Assembly: GCA_001557505.1 (NCBI GenBank)
Contig: LSAX01000006.1
Location: forward strand, 1,798,001-1,862,000
Source: Reticulascus tulasneorum
Lineage: Eukaryota; Ascomycota; Sordariomycetes; Glomerellales; Reticulascaceae
DNA: 64,000 bases
Direction: 5' to 3'
The position numbers were made by a program, and so were the translations under genes. Numbering within the stretch: the first letter of the stretch is position 1; each line of letters begins with the position of its first letter. The notes beneath the pieces are model-generated. The model had not been told where the DNA came from, did not search any database, and worked only from the letters and a program-made list of their open reading frames with translations. Shown here one piece after another: positions 20,457-31,225 of the stretch.

Positions 20457-22199
20457 AGTGCAGCATGTCGACCCCCGAAATATCGGCGGCCCTCGTTAAC
20501 AAATCGGTTCCGTGCGCTGAAGGTCCTAGTTTCCACCGTGCAATAATTGTAGCAAGCTGAACCGGCCACAAAATTCGGATTGCTGTTTGGCTTTGAATTC
20601 AACGCCGCCCCGAGGGCTTAGTATCTTTTATACGTTCAGCCAATTCGTTTGACGTGCCCCAGCCTTAGTGGCACACGACGGCGCTCGATGAAAGGCGACA
20701 ATTGGCGATAAATGATAGGCTTGCGTAGGGATAAGATCGTCAATGTCGAGAGACGTAAGAATGGCCGGCGTTGAAGAACAAGCCGAGTCGCAACGGTGGG
20801 GATGAAATTTGCTTAATAAGACCAAATTTCAAGATCACAGCCGCCAGGAGGGTATAATGGCTTCAGAAGATGACGGTGGCGCGTGTAGGTTGTTGATTGC
20901 CTCGATATCGGTGGTGAAGTGTTGGACTTGAAGCTCAATGAGAATTTAAGAAGTGCTTGTATTCGTGAGAAGGTGCTCGTTAGAGCGAGCTGTCAGATTG
21001 AAGTAGCGGGAAGATGCGGGCAGCTTCGAAAAGAGGAGTCAAAAGTCGGGTGATTTGCTCAGACTGGTTCCCGGACGACAGGGTCGTCTCCACGAATTAG
21101 CTCCTGCAGACGGTTAGCGAGCAGAGAATTTAGTCAATTGACAACTGGTCGCGTGAAAGGTCTGGGCATCCAAGTATGGGCTGACTTCTATCATCCTGAA
21201 GTCAAGTAAGGGAGCCGGGGTGAGCGTTACAAGAAGTTTGACCATTTTCATCTCGACAATCGTATGATGAACAAGGCTGAAGAGAGGGGAGTCGTGCCAC
21301 TCCGCGCCAAGACGGTTCGGGATGTTTTCTCATTGGCAGAATTCTCAAGAACCCCACCAATTACTATCAGCCTTGCAGGCTGAGTCAGTAGACGGGGTGC
21401 CGGGGTGGACCGATGCATTTTCAACCCAGGTAATTACGTCCGCAGTCCATAATCAGTTGCCTTCACACATTATGTGCATGAATAATCTATAGACCTTGCA
21501 TCCATCCAGCACGAGATCATTCTGTGAAGCGCAGATACAATTTGACTTTGAATCACGACACGAGCACTCTCGGCTATCAATGAAGGTAATTGTGTGCCTG
21601 ATGCATTCTCGATGGTCCCATCGAAATCGCTTGACATAACGGCAGACTCCAGACGGCCTTTTTTGCTGGCAACCCGCCTTTGCAATTAGAAGCCCCTTCT
21701 TTGTCCAAGTAGAGCCCACACTTTCCAGCTAGGTTGTCTCAATACCTCAGATTCCCTTGACTGATTCAACTGTTTTTTGTCGAGTCCGACTCTATAACGC
21801 AGCGTCATTGTTTGGTCTCTCAATAAAAACACATGCTTCAAGTGAAAGCCAATAACCGACAGTTCTATTATTGACTGGTCGAGTAGTACTTGTTTTATCT
21901 GGCAATAGCTATTGAGGGACTTATAGAGGGAAGTCTTTCATTGTCACAATGACGCTGTTCAAACCTCCAATGTGTTCCAACTCATTAAGAACATGGCCCC
22001 TTATGTTTTCAAGGCTTCGTCTTCACCTTCGTCTTCATCTTCATCATTTTCTTCCCCCTTCAAAACGACCCTTCATTCGTATTAGGGAAGACACGAGCCG
22101 TTACTTCAAACACCAAACTCAAGCAGGTCATATCTCTTCAAAGCAATTGCCGACTTCAGCCTACAGTTTCAAGATATCTAAAGGCAACGACTAGCAAAC
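20457..22199. other. Intergenic region bHLH gene / LysM gene
   Basis: A 1.7-kb spacer between divergent genes. The last 250 bp is probably the 5' leader of the LysM gene and includes a CTTC-rich run at about 22015-22070. ORFs up to 88 codons have no motif. Confidence 0.5.
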
Positions 22200-22889
22200 A
22201 TGAAATCCGCTATAACCTTCCACGCTTTGATTATGCCTGCCCTCGTCTATGCAACAGTCAGCCCCATCAACACACCTAGTCCCATGCAAAGAGGTGCCTA
22301 TGCTCACTGTGAGCAATTCTACAGAGCTTCTCCTGGCGTCACCTGTGCCAGTGTAGCAGCAGCACACTCCCTCACCCTAGCCGAGTTTCTTCTTCTTAAC
22401 CCGCAGGTTGGAGATCCAGTCGGGTGCAAGGATACTCTTCTTGCCCACTGGTGGTATTGTGTCAAGGGCTTGGATTCCAACAACTTTCTGCCGGATTCCC
22501 GGACACGCTTGCCTATAACTACAAATGCTGTCCCTGTTTCTCAGCCTCCGTCGCAACCACCACAAACCGCCCGACCCCCAGTGCAACCTAACCCGCCAAT
22601 TGCTCCGCCGAATCCCCTTCCAGCGAAGACTATCACAGCTGCTCCTCCTCCGCCGACCCAGTGCCTGACTGACAACTGCTGGCGCGCATTCAAGCTAGCT
22701 AGATACGGTGCTAGTATCAGTCAGAGTTCGTGGTGCACAAAGTTCCTGGCATCGCCTTGTTTGCAATCAGACCTTGGACTTGTTTCTGGCCTTCCTAATG
22801 CTGCCAGAGGGCTATGTACGCAAGGGCCGCCATGCAAAGTCATCAGTTCTGCCTGTGCCTGCTACACTGCTGGCCTCATGAATGCTTAG
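22200..22889 (+). CDS. Secreted LysM-domain protein (LysM effector-like)
   Basis: Intronless, 229 residues. A signal peptide covers about residues 1-19 (MKSAITFHALIMPALVYA). One LysM domain spans about 36-88: CEQFYRASPGVTCASVAAAH, LTLAEFLLLNPQVG and LAHWWYCV, with Cys37, 49, 76 and 87 in the four-cysteine pattern of fungal-type LysM. A Pro-rich linker (about 113-152) leads to a C-terminal module with eight cysteines (154, 160, 179, 187, 206, 212, 219, 221) that I do not recognise. LysM binds chitin oligomers; secreted fungal members often mask chitin from host immunity or protect hyphae. That is family knowledge, and the role here is inferred. The single LysM plus a Cys-rich tail is unlike the short one- or two-LysM effectors. 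The gene sits alone in a gene-poor stretch, a typical place for effectors. Confidence 0.82.
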   Translation: MKSAITFHALIMPALVYATVSPINTPSPMQRGAYAHCEQFYRASPGVTCASVAAAHSLTLAEFLLLNPQVGDPVGCKDTLLAHWWYCVKGLDSNNFLPDSRTRLPITTNAVPVSQPPSQPPQTARPPVQPNPPIAPPNPLPAKTITAAPPPPTQCLTDNCWRAFKLARYGASISQSSWCTKFLASPCLQSDLGLVSGLPNAARGLCTQGPPCKVISSACACYTAGLMNA

Positions 22890-25524
22890 AAAGTGCGCAA
22901 GGCACGCAGAGTGGGTGTGGGCGAAACAGAGATTCACGAGAACTTTCATCATGAGGGCACCACTACAAGCACCAACTGTATCTAGATCCTTGCGTGCTAG
23001 AGCACTTCAGTTTTCATAAAAGTTTGTTCTGTTTGAAGTTCATTAATGTCATGAAGCGGGCAAAACTCCCGCCCTTGCTTGCCCAGTGAGTGTGGTCCTG
23101 TTACCTCCGACCTATGCCGCTTGGGTATGGATAAGAAACGTAACTTTTCCGTCTCAGCACCAGTGTGCTTCTTTTATTTGCGAGCTCTAGGATTTGGATC
23201 TCGTGCGCGGTTCGCGCAATCGAAGCACTTGTCATGAACCAAAACAATGTCATGCCTCGCGCCTGGGCCCTTGCACCCGGCTTGGTGACACCATCTTATA
23301 TTGTAAAACCCAATGTGGCCACACTGCCACTGCTTATCAACCTGTATGCACATGCTTCTTGAAGTTCCTTGTCTTGGTCTCGGCGGTTTTTTGGGCTCAT
23401 TCAAGCCTTGCCTGTTGCTGGATTGCTGTCAGTGGACTTGTTTCCCCTTACAGTGTGCCGACTACGGTGACAATTCGAACAACGGCCAGACGAGCGTACC
23501 TTGCAAATTGTATCATCAATCGTTAATTTTGGATTTTGGATTCTGGATCTTGATCATGGATTTTACTTCCGCATTAGTTTATAGCCACTCTGCCTGTCGT
23601 GGTCTTTGCTTCGGACTCGAGAGTCACGGCTGTCTAGTAACAGCAGGAAGCCCACGGCCAGACAGTTTACGCCCTGATGTTCACGACATCGGGAAAGAAC
23701 AAGCCACGAAACTGATCATGACCTGGAAGACGAGCGGGCGAGGGTGTATTTTCAGAAGAAAGAATGCCTGAAAACTTTGATGGACGGGGGCGGCTTTTTA
23801 ATTCCCAGGATTCGAACAATCAACTACTTGTCAACCTGCGCAGTCCACCTGCGCGACACCGAAATGGGACCCTGTAGTCAGTGCATTGGTGGACATCCAC
23901 TTGTGTAAGCTAGACTAGTTGGTGACGAAAATGTGAGTTGTGATAGAACATCTGGATACCGTGTGCTCCCGGACCCAATTAGAAATGGGGCAGCTAGTTC
24001 TATCAGATCAACCTCGTCTTATCAGATCCTTGCTGTGCGCTTCTGCCGCTTTGAAGCACCGTATTCTGTGACGGGGTACCGTAAACCGAACCCCGGCTGG
24101 CTCTTCTTACCACCAGACCGAGCGAAGACATGTTGGTGTGGGTAGCCTCTTTTTGTCACACGAACGAGTCTGGCATACGCCGTAAACGGATAGCTACTTT
24201 CGAGAGGCCAGCGGGCAAGACCTGGACTCGCAGGGTCATGTTGTGTTTACAGAGTCTGCAGTATAGATGGGACAATTGCAAAAGCTGCCGCGATGTTGCT
24301 CGTCCATCAAAACCATGTCCGACGATCCCCGAAGAGGCGAAATGGAAGCCTACAAGCCTCCGTCTTCATGGCAGGCATCATAGTACATTCGACAGCTCCA
24401 GCTCCGAAGGCTGCAAAAAGTGCAAATCACTCAACAGTGAATGCAAACGGCAGACTTTGCTGCTAGACTGCTCATGTTTGTTGGGGGATGAATTCGACGA
24501 TAACGCAGACTGAGTTGCTGGGCAGAAATTCATAACTACATGCTACAGTTACCATAGGACCTGAGGCTCTCTAATATTTGCAATTGTATTTCCAGAATCA
24601 CTCGACCAAGCAGAAGAACGCGAAAAATTCGTCTGGTCGAATTGCGAGGCACCAATTGGGTTTCTGCGTCGCGCGTTTGATGAGAATGAAGCAGACAGCG
24701 TCGTCAACCAATACCTACCTAAGATCGCTCAAGTTTTGGACATAGAGTTCAAGCCCAACCAGTGATAATTGACGAGTATGGTATGGCTTCGTTTCCGAAG
24801 TACCTAGTAAGCAGGCACGCAGCAAGACTTTGTGGCACACAAATTTCCAGGATATGATAACGACATATTGGATATTACGAAGTACGCCCAGAAACGGACT
24901 GCCCAGCTTAACTTGTTTGCAGCAACCCCAAGAAGATCCGTACACTGTTGAAATTTGATAATGAGGTCCTCTTCAAGTCAGTACCTCTACTTCAGTGGCA
25001 GCAGGTTTTGTTTAATTCCGCCAACCCTGTTGAACCCCGCCAATCTCTGCTCAGAACGCCGTCGTCCCGAGAGGAAGGGCCAAAGGCAATCTTAATACCC
25101 TTTTAAGCGTCCAATGTCACCCTCCTTACCGTACATGATGGATGACATGGTGAGCTGCGACTGTTGTGGGGGAAATAAAAACGGAGGCATCCCACGACCA
25201 TATGCCGTGAATCGACTTCACTTAAAGGGTTCAACCCCGCTCGGCTACCTGCAGCTGCGAGTGAAATGGTCTGATGTTGACTGTTGATCAAAACGCCACA
25301 GTCATTGTGAGAATCGGTACCAAGGTACTTCGTACCCGTAAGTGCACTCTGTTCTCAGAAGCATCATCCTCATGGGGCTTGGTGGTTTGTAAATGGGACT
25401 GACAATCAGCTAGGCACGATATTAGTCGGCGCCTTGGGTGGAAGAGGCTTACTATTTGACGTGGATCCAGTAGAGTCACCATTCGCGTACAGAACGCCTG
25501 TGCACAGTGATATAGATCTAAGAT
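22890..25524. other. Gene-poor spacer between LysM and P450 genes
   Basis: A 2.6-kb region in which the only ORF with a credible pattern is the small Cys-rich one at 23174-23353 on the minus strand. Several open frames of 60-150 codons (for example 23313-23771 and 24130-24513, plus strand) show no family signature. Some may be relics of genes too decayed to name. Confidence 0.5.
23174..23353 (-). CDS. Small Cys-rich 'CGH' protein, candidate
   Basis: A 59-codon ORF starting MCIQVDKQWQCGHIGFYN and continuing with RWC, AGC and a terminal CFDC pair before a short basic tail. The spacing Cys-X(8)-CGH ... Cys ... Cys ... CxxC resembles small fungal proteins of unknown function that begin MC and carry a CGH motif plus a late CxxC, possibly metal-binding. 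That resemblance is from memory, not from a search. The in-frame ATG at 23404 would add 17 Pro/Arg-rich residues. No intron is needed. It lies alone in a gene-poor region, so it could be a real small gene, a pseudogene fragment or chance. Confidence 0.42.
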   Translation of the reverse strand: MCIQVDKQWQCGHIGFYNIRWCHQAGCKGPGARHDIVLVHDKCFDCANRARDPNPRARK

Positions 25525-27163
25525 ATGGGGCTCCTAAATGTAGACGTAGGGCCTTCCCAAGGTCTTGCTGTAGGGTTAGCCGGCATTGCAACTCTCTTCG
25601 TCGTATTGAGTCGTCTCAGCGCGAGGAAAGCACATCCTAATGAGCCACCATTACTTTTACCATGGGTTCCATTCATCGGCCACTTACTTGGTATGGCTCT
25701 GTACGGAGGCAAATATGTCAAAAGACTTGGGTAACGGCAGAGAGTTGACCGAATAAAACGGCTCATGCTAACCTCTGAATAGGTTGTCACATAAGGGATT
25801 GCCAATCTTTACCTTACCCGTCCCGATGTCCAGGATATACATAGTTACAGATCCATCTTTGGCAGCTGCTGTTCAGAGAGCATCCAAAGCACTCTCATTC
25901 ACTCCACTGGTTCCCGATATTACGGAGCGCATCCTTGGTCTGGACAAGCGAACAATCAACATCGTCTGCCAGAATCTCGATCCTCAACCCGGAGAGCCTC
26001 GAGGGTTTCTTGCGGATATCCATGATATGCTCTACTCGTATCTAGGCCCTGGGCAACCATTGAACGAACTCAGTCGCGATGCTGCGCAGGAACTTTGCGA
26101 GCAGCTGAATCACTACATGGAATCTCTGCAACGACAGAACCCTCCCTCGGAAACGGTAGATTTGCTTCTCTGGGTACAGCATTTTGTCACGGTGGGAACC
26201 GCTATGTTTCTTTATGGCCCCAGCAATCCAATCGCTGTCCATCCCGAACTCGAAGAAGCATTCTGGGACTTTGACCATGGCCTAGGTGGATTGCTGATGG
26301 GGATATATCCGTCCTTGACAGCAGCCAAAGCGTATCGGGGAAGAGAGGCGCTGGCAAAGGCATTGTCAGAGTATTTAGAAGCCGGGCATCATAAACAGGC
26401 TTCCCGAATCGTACAAAACCGGGTCAGCATTGCGGACCAGTACGATTGGACGAAAGACATGACTGCTCGTTCTGAATTGTCATTCCTTTTTGCTGGAATT
26501 GTGAACACAGCAACGACTGTCTTTTGGGTTGTGTTACAAATCTTTGCCAGCAAAGAACTCCTGGAAGCTGTACGGGCTGAGCTCGCGGCAGCTGTTGCAG
26601 AGAGCGAGACGAACGTCGGTCCAGGTCATATCAGCATTAACGCTATCAAAGAGAGCTGTCCAACATTGGTCGCAGTCTTCAGAGAGTGCTTGAGAGTAGG
26701 GTCGGAGAACTTCTCAACTCGCCTTGTAAGAGACGATATGATGCTAGCAGACAAGTATTTCTTGAAGAAGGACTCGGTGGTTCAGATCGCGGGTGGGGTT
26801 ATCCACGCTGACAAGGGAATATGGGGCGAAGATGTCGACGACTTCAACCCCCAGAGGTTTCTTAAAATGCAGGAGGGAAAGCAAAATTCCGTACATCCAG
26901 CTGCTTTCCGAGCTTTCGGCGGCGGCAAGACGTTGTGCCCCGGTAGACACTTTGCGGCGAACGAAATCCTGACTTTTGCGGCAATGATCGTAATGGGCTT
27001 CGAGCTCTCAGCCTCTGATGGTGGACAGATCCGTGTCCCGAAGAAGCATGACGGCGTACTGCCAGTACACATTCTGGAGCCCCATGAAAAGGACAGCGTC
27101 AAGGTCAAGGTCAAGGTCAAGAACGCGATCGAAAGCACGAAGGCTTGGAAGATAGTGTTGTAA
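25525..27163 (+). CDS. Cytochrome P450 monooxygenase
   Basis: Two exons, 25525-25730 and 25783-27163 (52-bp intron, phase 2), give 528 residues. An N-terminal membrane anchor (GLAVGLAGIATLFVVLSRLS) is followed by the Pro-rich hinge PPLLLPWVPFIGHLLG. The I-helix oxygen-binding motif is AGIVNT (about 306-311), the K-helix ExxR is ECLR (370-373), and the haem loop is FGGGKTLCPGRHFA with the thiolate ligand Cys454. The FGGGxxxCPGRxFA loop and overall look recall fungal P450s annotated near CYP7/CYP8-like (7-alpha-hydroxylase or prostacyclin-synthase-like) families; the substrate cannot be told. The C-terminus carries an in-frame (GTCAAG)4 tandem repeat encoding VKVKVKVK at 27098-27121. There are no other biosynthetic enzymes beside it, so it is not obviously part of a secondary-metabolite cluster. 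Confidence 0.92.
27098..27121 (+). repeat. Hexanucleotide tandem repeat (GTCAAG)4 inside the P450 gene
   Basis: Four perfect copies of GTCAAG encode alternating Val-Lys near the P450 C-terminus, after the conserved fold. The array is likely to vary in copy number, in frame, without harming the enzyme. Confidence 0.7.
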
Positions 27164-27790
27164 GCTGGATGCCCAACTTAAGGTCACTCCAGTCCCCTCT
27201 CTGTGTCTACCATCAATAGATATTTCTGTGTGTATTTTCTTATAATTGGTATAAAATAAAATAAAAAAACTGGTACATAACTTCCATCGCAACGACGTAG
27301 AGCTCTTGGGAGAATCGGGAACTAGTAATCTACATATTCCCCAAGAACTTGGGGAAGTAGAGAGTGGTTTGTCTGTCAGATGCCCTCTCGGTCCTTCCAC
27401 CGATTTTGTTTTTGTCGCAACTTTTTTACTCACCCTGCTTCTCTGACCTCTTTAGATCAGCCCTTGTGTTTCTTTCTTCTCGCAATTCCCAAGGCTAATG
27501 AGAAGAATCCCAATAATCGGAAACGTGCTCGGTCTCTGGTACAAACGAAGATATTTCTCTTCTCTGCAGCAAAATTGATGGCTATGGCCACTATCTGAGG
27601 ATCTTCTTTCTTTCCCTCAACCCCTACCCTTCCTTCTTCACTCGTTTTAAATCTTTAACCTACCTAGGTAGTTTTTCTCCCCAAACTCTACCAGAACTAC
27701 ACTACAACGTCATTGATGGCTTTGCTCTTCGTCAACAAAGCGTCCAGTCAAACGAATCTCGGAATTATATCAAGATCTTGAGTGGGCATC
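27164..27790. other. Intergenic region P450 / KAR5
   Basis: A 627-bp spacer holding the P450 3' end and the KAR5 promoter and leader. It contains an A-rich run near 27250-27268 and the palindrome TACCTAGGTA at 27661-27670, about 120 bp before the KAR5 ATG. The open frame at 27380-27598 has no motif. Confidence 0.55.
27661..27670. repeat. Palindromic decamer TACCTAGGTA, copy 2
   Basis: Identical to the copies at 1387 and 58933. It lies about 120 bp upstream of the KAR5 start codon, in the likely promoter or leader. Confidence 0.5.
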
Positions 27791-29644
27791 ATGCGCATCA
27801 AAGGTAACCGGGGCGCTGTTAGTGCCTTGGTACTGGCACTTTCGGCTCTGAACTCGGACGGGTTTTCATGGGGAAGTGGCAGACGGAAGGCAACATGTAT
27901 GGTCTCCAACCCAGATTCACAGGTGAAGCTGACAAAACGTGACAGTGGACGCCCAACCGTCAAACGACGAAGTTCTCCAGAGCCCGTCCCTTCTCCTTCA
28001 GTTTAGGTCTCGTCTCCCGAATATCTATGCCGTTGCAATGCATGAACTCCAGGAACTCGAATACGAGCCTCTTTGTCACCGAATTGCGGCCCGTCTTCTG
28101 GTCAACAACTGCCAACTACTAGAAGGAAAGGACGATGCGACGGTGCTGATGGATAGTGGTAGGCAAGTAAGGGACTTTGTGGACTCATACGCCGCCAGCT
28201 TAGCAATATGTGACCTTGGGAGAGGCGGCTTTCATATACCTCCCGGCTGCGCAAAGTTCCGCGAACAAACCTTGGCTGGAATCACAATATCCAAGAACCC
28301 TCGCTTGCACGTCTCTTCGAGTGAAATCGACTCTTGCCTCTCTGGTCTCGCAAAGTCAGACTCGGCGTGGAACACTTGGGTCAGCTATCGACACAAAGCC
28401 TTGAGATTCTGCGAGGCAGCAAGAGCAGACAACGAGAAAGGTATGGTGCAAGCTTCATCAACAAGTCTTCTTCTGACCTTATATAGCTCAAAATATCCAC
28501 CTTTATCAACGCTTGACGAAAGTGCTAGCGGACCTTACAAATGGAGTGGAACTAGAACTCAAGAAGCACTTGCAGTTAGTTGACCTGAGAGCGCAGGAAG
28601 CAATGGTCCACCTGGACAGCCTCAACCCACAGATTGATAAACTTCAAGATAGTCTTGCATCCATCGAAAAGCAGCTTTCCAGAGACATGATGAATGCTGT
28701 CAAGGTGAGATACTCGCTACTTTAGCCACGTGAAGCTGTTGACTTTGTTAGGATTCAACTGAAACGGCGAGACAAAGTCATGGAGATGCAAAGAACCTAC
28801 AACAGGTACTCACAGTATTACTCAAGACAGTCCTTGAAAACAATGCACAAGTTGCAGCTTCCCACGAATATGCTCTGGAAACTGTGGCACGACGAACGAA
28901 CGACGAGGTATCGTTAGTCATGACGGCCCTCGAAGCTGCTATTGCCTCCTCCACCACACTCCAAACCGAGATGGTAAGATATCTGCCAATGTGTTACTAG
29001 CCCCTATCTGACAGAAGTTCAGGAACTCACTCGACTTCATACAGCAGAACTTGCCCACCGCCAAGGGTCTTTAGAGGAGGTGAGTAACAGCTAGAAACCG
29101 AAATGTGATTTCTAACATTATGCAGGGAATGGAAAGACTTTTACATCTCACACAAAGCTTTTCTTCTATATATGAAGATCATAGGGGACTTTTGACTGAA
29201 GCACAGGGGAAAGCAATTCATATCCTAGATACTCTGGAAGAGGCAGAAAGTTCTGCAACCAACGTCCGCGGCTCACTGCAGAGCACCCCAGGATGGACTC
29301 GCTGGTGGCCATATATCGTTTGCCCAACAGCCTCTCTGGTTATGGGGTCATACGGACTTCCCCCATCTGCGCTTAGAAATGCGGTGCTTATTGCTCTAGG
29401 TGTGTTCCTGTCTGATTGTCCCGGGACCGAGCAAGTCACTAAATATTTCAATGTAGGTGAACTCACAGGCCTCGTCATTTCATCCGTAAAACATTACAAC
29501 GACGAATTTCTGGCGCCCTCTCAACCTAAGACATCCTTTGATTTGGAGAGGAACAATTCTCTTTCATTTACAACTATACAAGACGATTTTGCTCATATCA
29601 TATCTGCGGACCTACACGGGGTCCAACAATCGGGACGGCAATAG
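27791..29644 (+). CDS. KAR5: Nuclear membrane fusion protein Kar5/Tht1
   Basis: Six exons: 27791-27896, 27946-28440, 28487-28704, 28752-28973, 29023-29079 and 29126-29644, giving 538 residues. Kar5 (Tht1 in fission yeast, Brambleberry in fish) is an ER/nuclear-envelope protein needed for nuclear fusion after mating. The N-terminus is a short signal sequence ending near GFSWGS. The conserved luminal region contains [60 protein letters not shown] and [20 protein letters not shown], with spaced cysteines. Exons 3-5 encode a long heptad-like coiled-coil region ([20 protein letters not shown] and following). Exon 6 holds hydrophobic membrane segments starting at [20 protein letters not shown]. The five introns are 46-50 bp except that the first model depends on a 49-bp intron (27897-27945), whose removal joins Thr to LDAQP in frame. 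Confidence 0.9.
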
Positions 29645-30052
29645 ATCATATTGGCGCCTCGCTTCTTCATCCATCCTCAATCATAACGGAACAAGGACCA
29701 TGGGAATCGGGAATTTGGTGTTCTTATTGTTTTATTGGGCAAGAATTCTGGGAGAGGTCGGCTGCAGAAAGAGGGAAGTTACATTGGGACAAGGTGGCAC
29801 ACTCTTTAGAACCATCACGACTTTTAATTACCAACCTCGAAGTTCTTTCGTAGCTAATGCAAGTCATAGCTAGACATGATGAAATCATCTTCCGCTTTGA
29901 AAGGCTACCTTCGTTATGTGGGTATAGAGCATAAGGACGCGGGGTTTGACTAATGCATCTCAGACAAACTTAACATTGTATTTCTCACCAATCTATGACA
30001 ACCTGTTTTGACCTAGCAACACCGAGTTTACAAGCCAGATATTATTGAAAGG
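29645..30052. other. Intergenic region KAR5 / nitrilase-family gene
   Basis: A 408-bp spacer between two same-strand genes. I see only short open frames and no RNA gene. Confidence 0.55.
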
Positions 30053-31090
30053 ATGGCAACAAATATCAAAATAGCCCTCATTCAGCTGTATGCCAAGGTT
30101 AGAATTTCGTCGTGACCTCTCTCTTTCTTTATGGAGATTGGCAAAGTCGAGTATATCTCTCACTACGCCGAACCGCATGCACCTTCGATATGACATGGAC
30201 GTATGAGAGGCATTGACTAATTCGTCCTACAGCCCGTGGAACCGGACTACAATTTCACGAAAGCGGCCTCCTACATCCGCACTGCTGCCGCGCAAGGCGC
30301 CGACCTTGCCGTACTGCCCGAGTACCACCTCACCTCATGGGCACCCGACAGCCCAGCCTTCCAAGAATGCTGCGTCGCTTCGTCCCATTACCTTTCAAAG
30401 TACCAGTCCCTCGCCAAGGAACTCGGCATATCCATCGTACCGGGGACGGTCGTCGAGCTTGAACCTGACGGCTCGCTCGTCAACATCGCATACTTCATCT
30501 CCGCGACTGGTGAGGTGGTGGGCAGGTACCAGAAGAAGAGCCTCTGGCACAACGAGCGGCCGCATCTCACGGCTGACACGACGCCCCATCGCGCGTTTGA
30601 GACGGAACTAGGCGGGGGTTGCAGGGCCGGCATGCTGATTTGTTGGGATTTGGCGTTCCCCGAGGCATTCAGGGAGCTCGTGCATGATGGGGCGAAGTTG
30701 GTGATTTGCCCGAGCTTCTGGCTGATGGACAAGTATGCGCTGAATGGAAAGGTCGTGAATCCCGACTCGGAGAAGGTGTTTCTGGAGAGTGTGGTTGTCG
30801 CAAGGGCGTTTGAGAATACATGCGCTGTGGTGTTCGTTAATGCCGGTGGTCCCAACAGCCAAGATGCTGGAACGGTTGAGGATGTGCAGTATTGCGGTGT
30901 GAGTCAAGTTGGGATGCCTTTGATAGGCTCCGTGGGCAAGCTTGGGCCGGAGGAGGGAATGAACGTGGTAGAGATTGATCTAGAGGTGTTGGATGCTGCG
31001 GAGGAAAATTACAAGATTCGAGAAGATATGCGCAAGCAGGGCTGGCATTATGCACATACAATACTGAAGAGCCTAGAACGTGCAGAATGA
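30053..31090 (+). CDS. Carbon-nitrogen hydrolase (nitrilase superfamily)
   Basis: Two exons, 30053-30097 and 30233-31090 (135-bp intron, phase 0), give 300 residues. Exon 1 supplies the first beta-strand, MATNIKIALIQLYAK. The catalytic triad is visible: Glu45 (AVLPEYH), Lys116 (GRYQKKSLW) and Cys152 (MLICWDLAFPEAFREL). Further conserved parts are GTVVELEPDGSLVNIAYFIS and VVARAFENTCAVVFVNAGG. The family hydrolyses amides, carbamoyl groups or nitriles through a thioester intermediate. The CWDLxFPE nucleophile loop fits an amidase or Nit-like branch more than a true nitrilase; the substrate is unknown. The first intron is longer than most here and has a TTGACTAAT branch-like sequence before its CTACAG acceptor. 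The 3' end faces the RAP1 gene, with 135 bp between stops. Confidence 0.88.
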
Positions 31091-31225
31091 CAGTGGCTCA
31101 ATTCGCAACTCATATGCATATGCTATCAAGCCTGAATATTATCTCGGCATCAAAAGGGTATCAATGCTCAACCGCCATCCAATGCTACCCTTCGCCTTAG
31201 GCCAACACCTACCCGAACCGAACTT

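Noticed and set aside
23790..23880. tRNA-like end on the minus strand (TTCGAATCCTGGG)
   Set aside because: The T-arm stem bases do not pair (GATTG against CCTGG) and no D-arm, anticodon arm or acceptor stem fits, so this is chance or a decayed relic.
24130..24513. Open frame with CKKCKSLNSECKR, suggestive of a zinc cluster
   Set aside because: Cys spacing does not fit the Zn2Cys6 pattern, no continuation by splicing was found, and the flanks are non-coding in character.
27939..28583. KAR5 exon 2 read as a free-standing 214-residue gene
   Set aside because: The frame starts at a non-ATG codon and ends in intron sequence; splicing joins it to a signal-peptide exon and to four downstream exons with matching phases.
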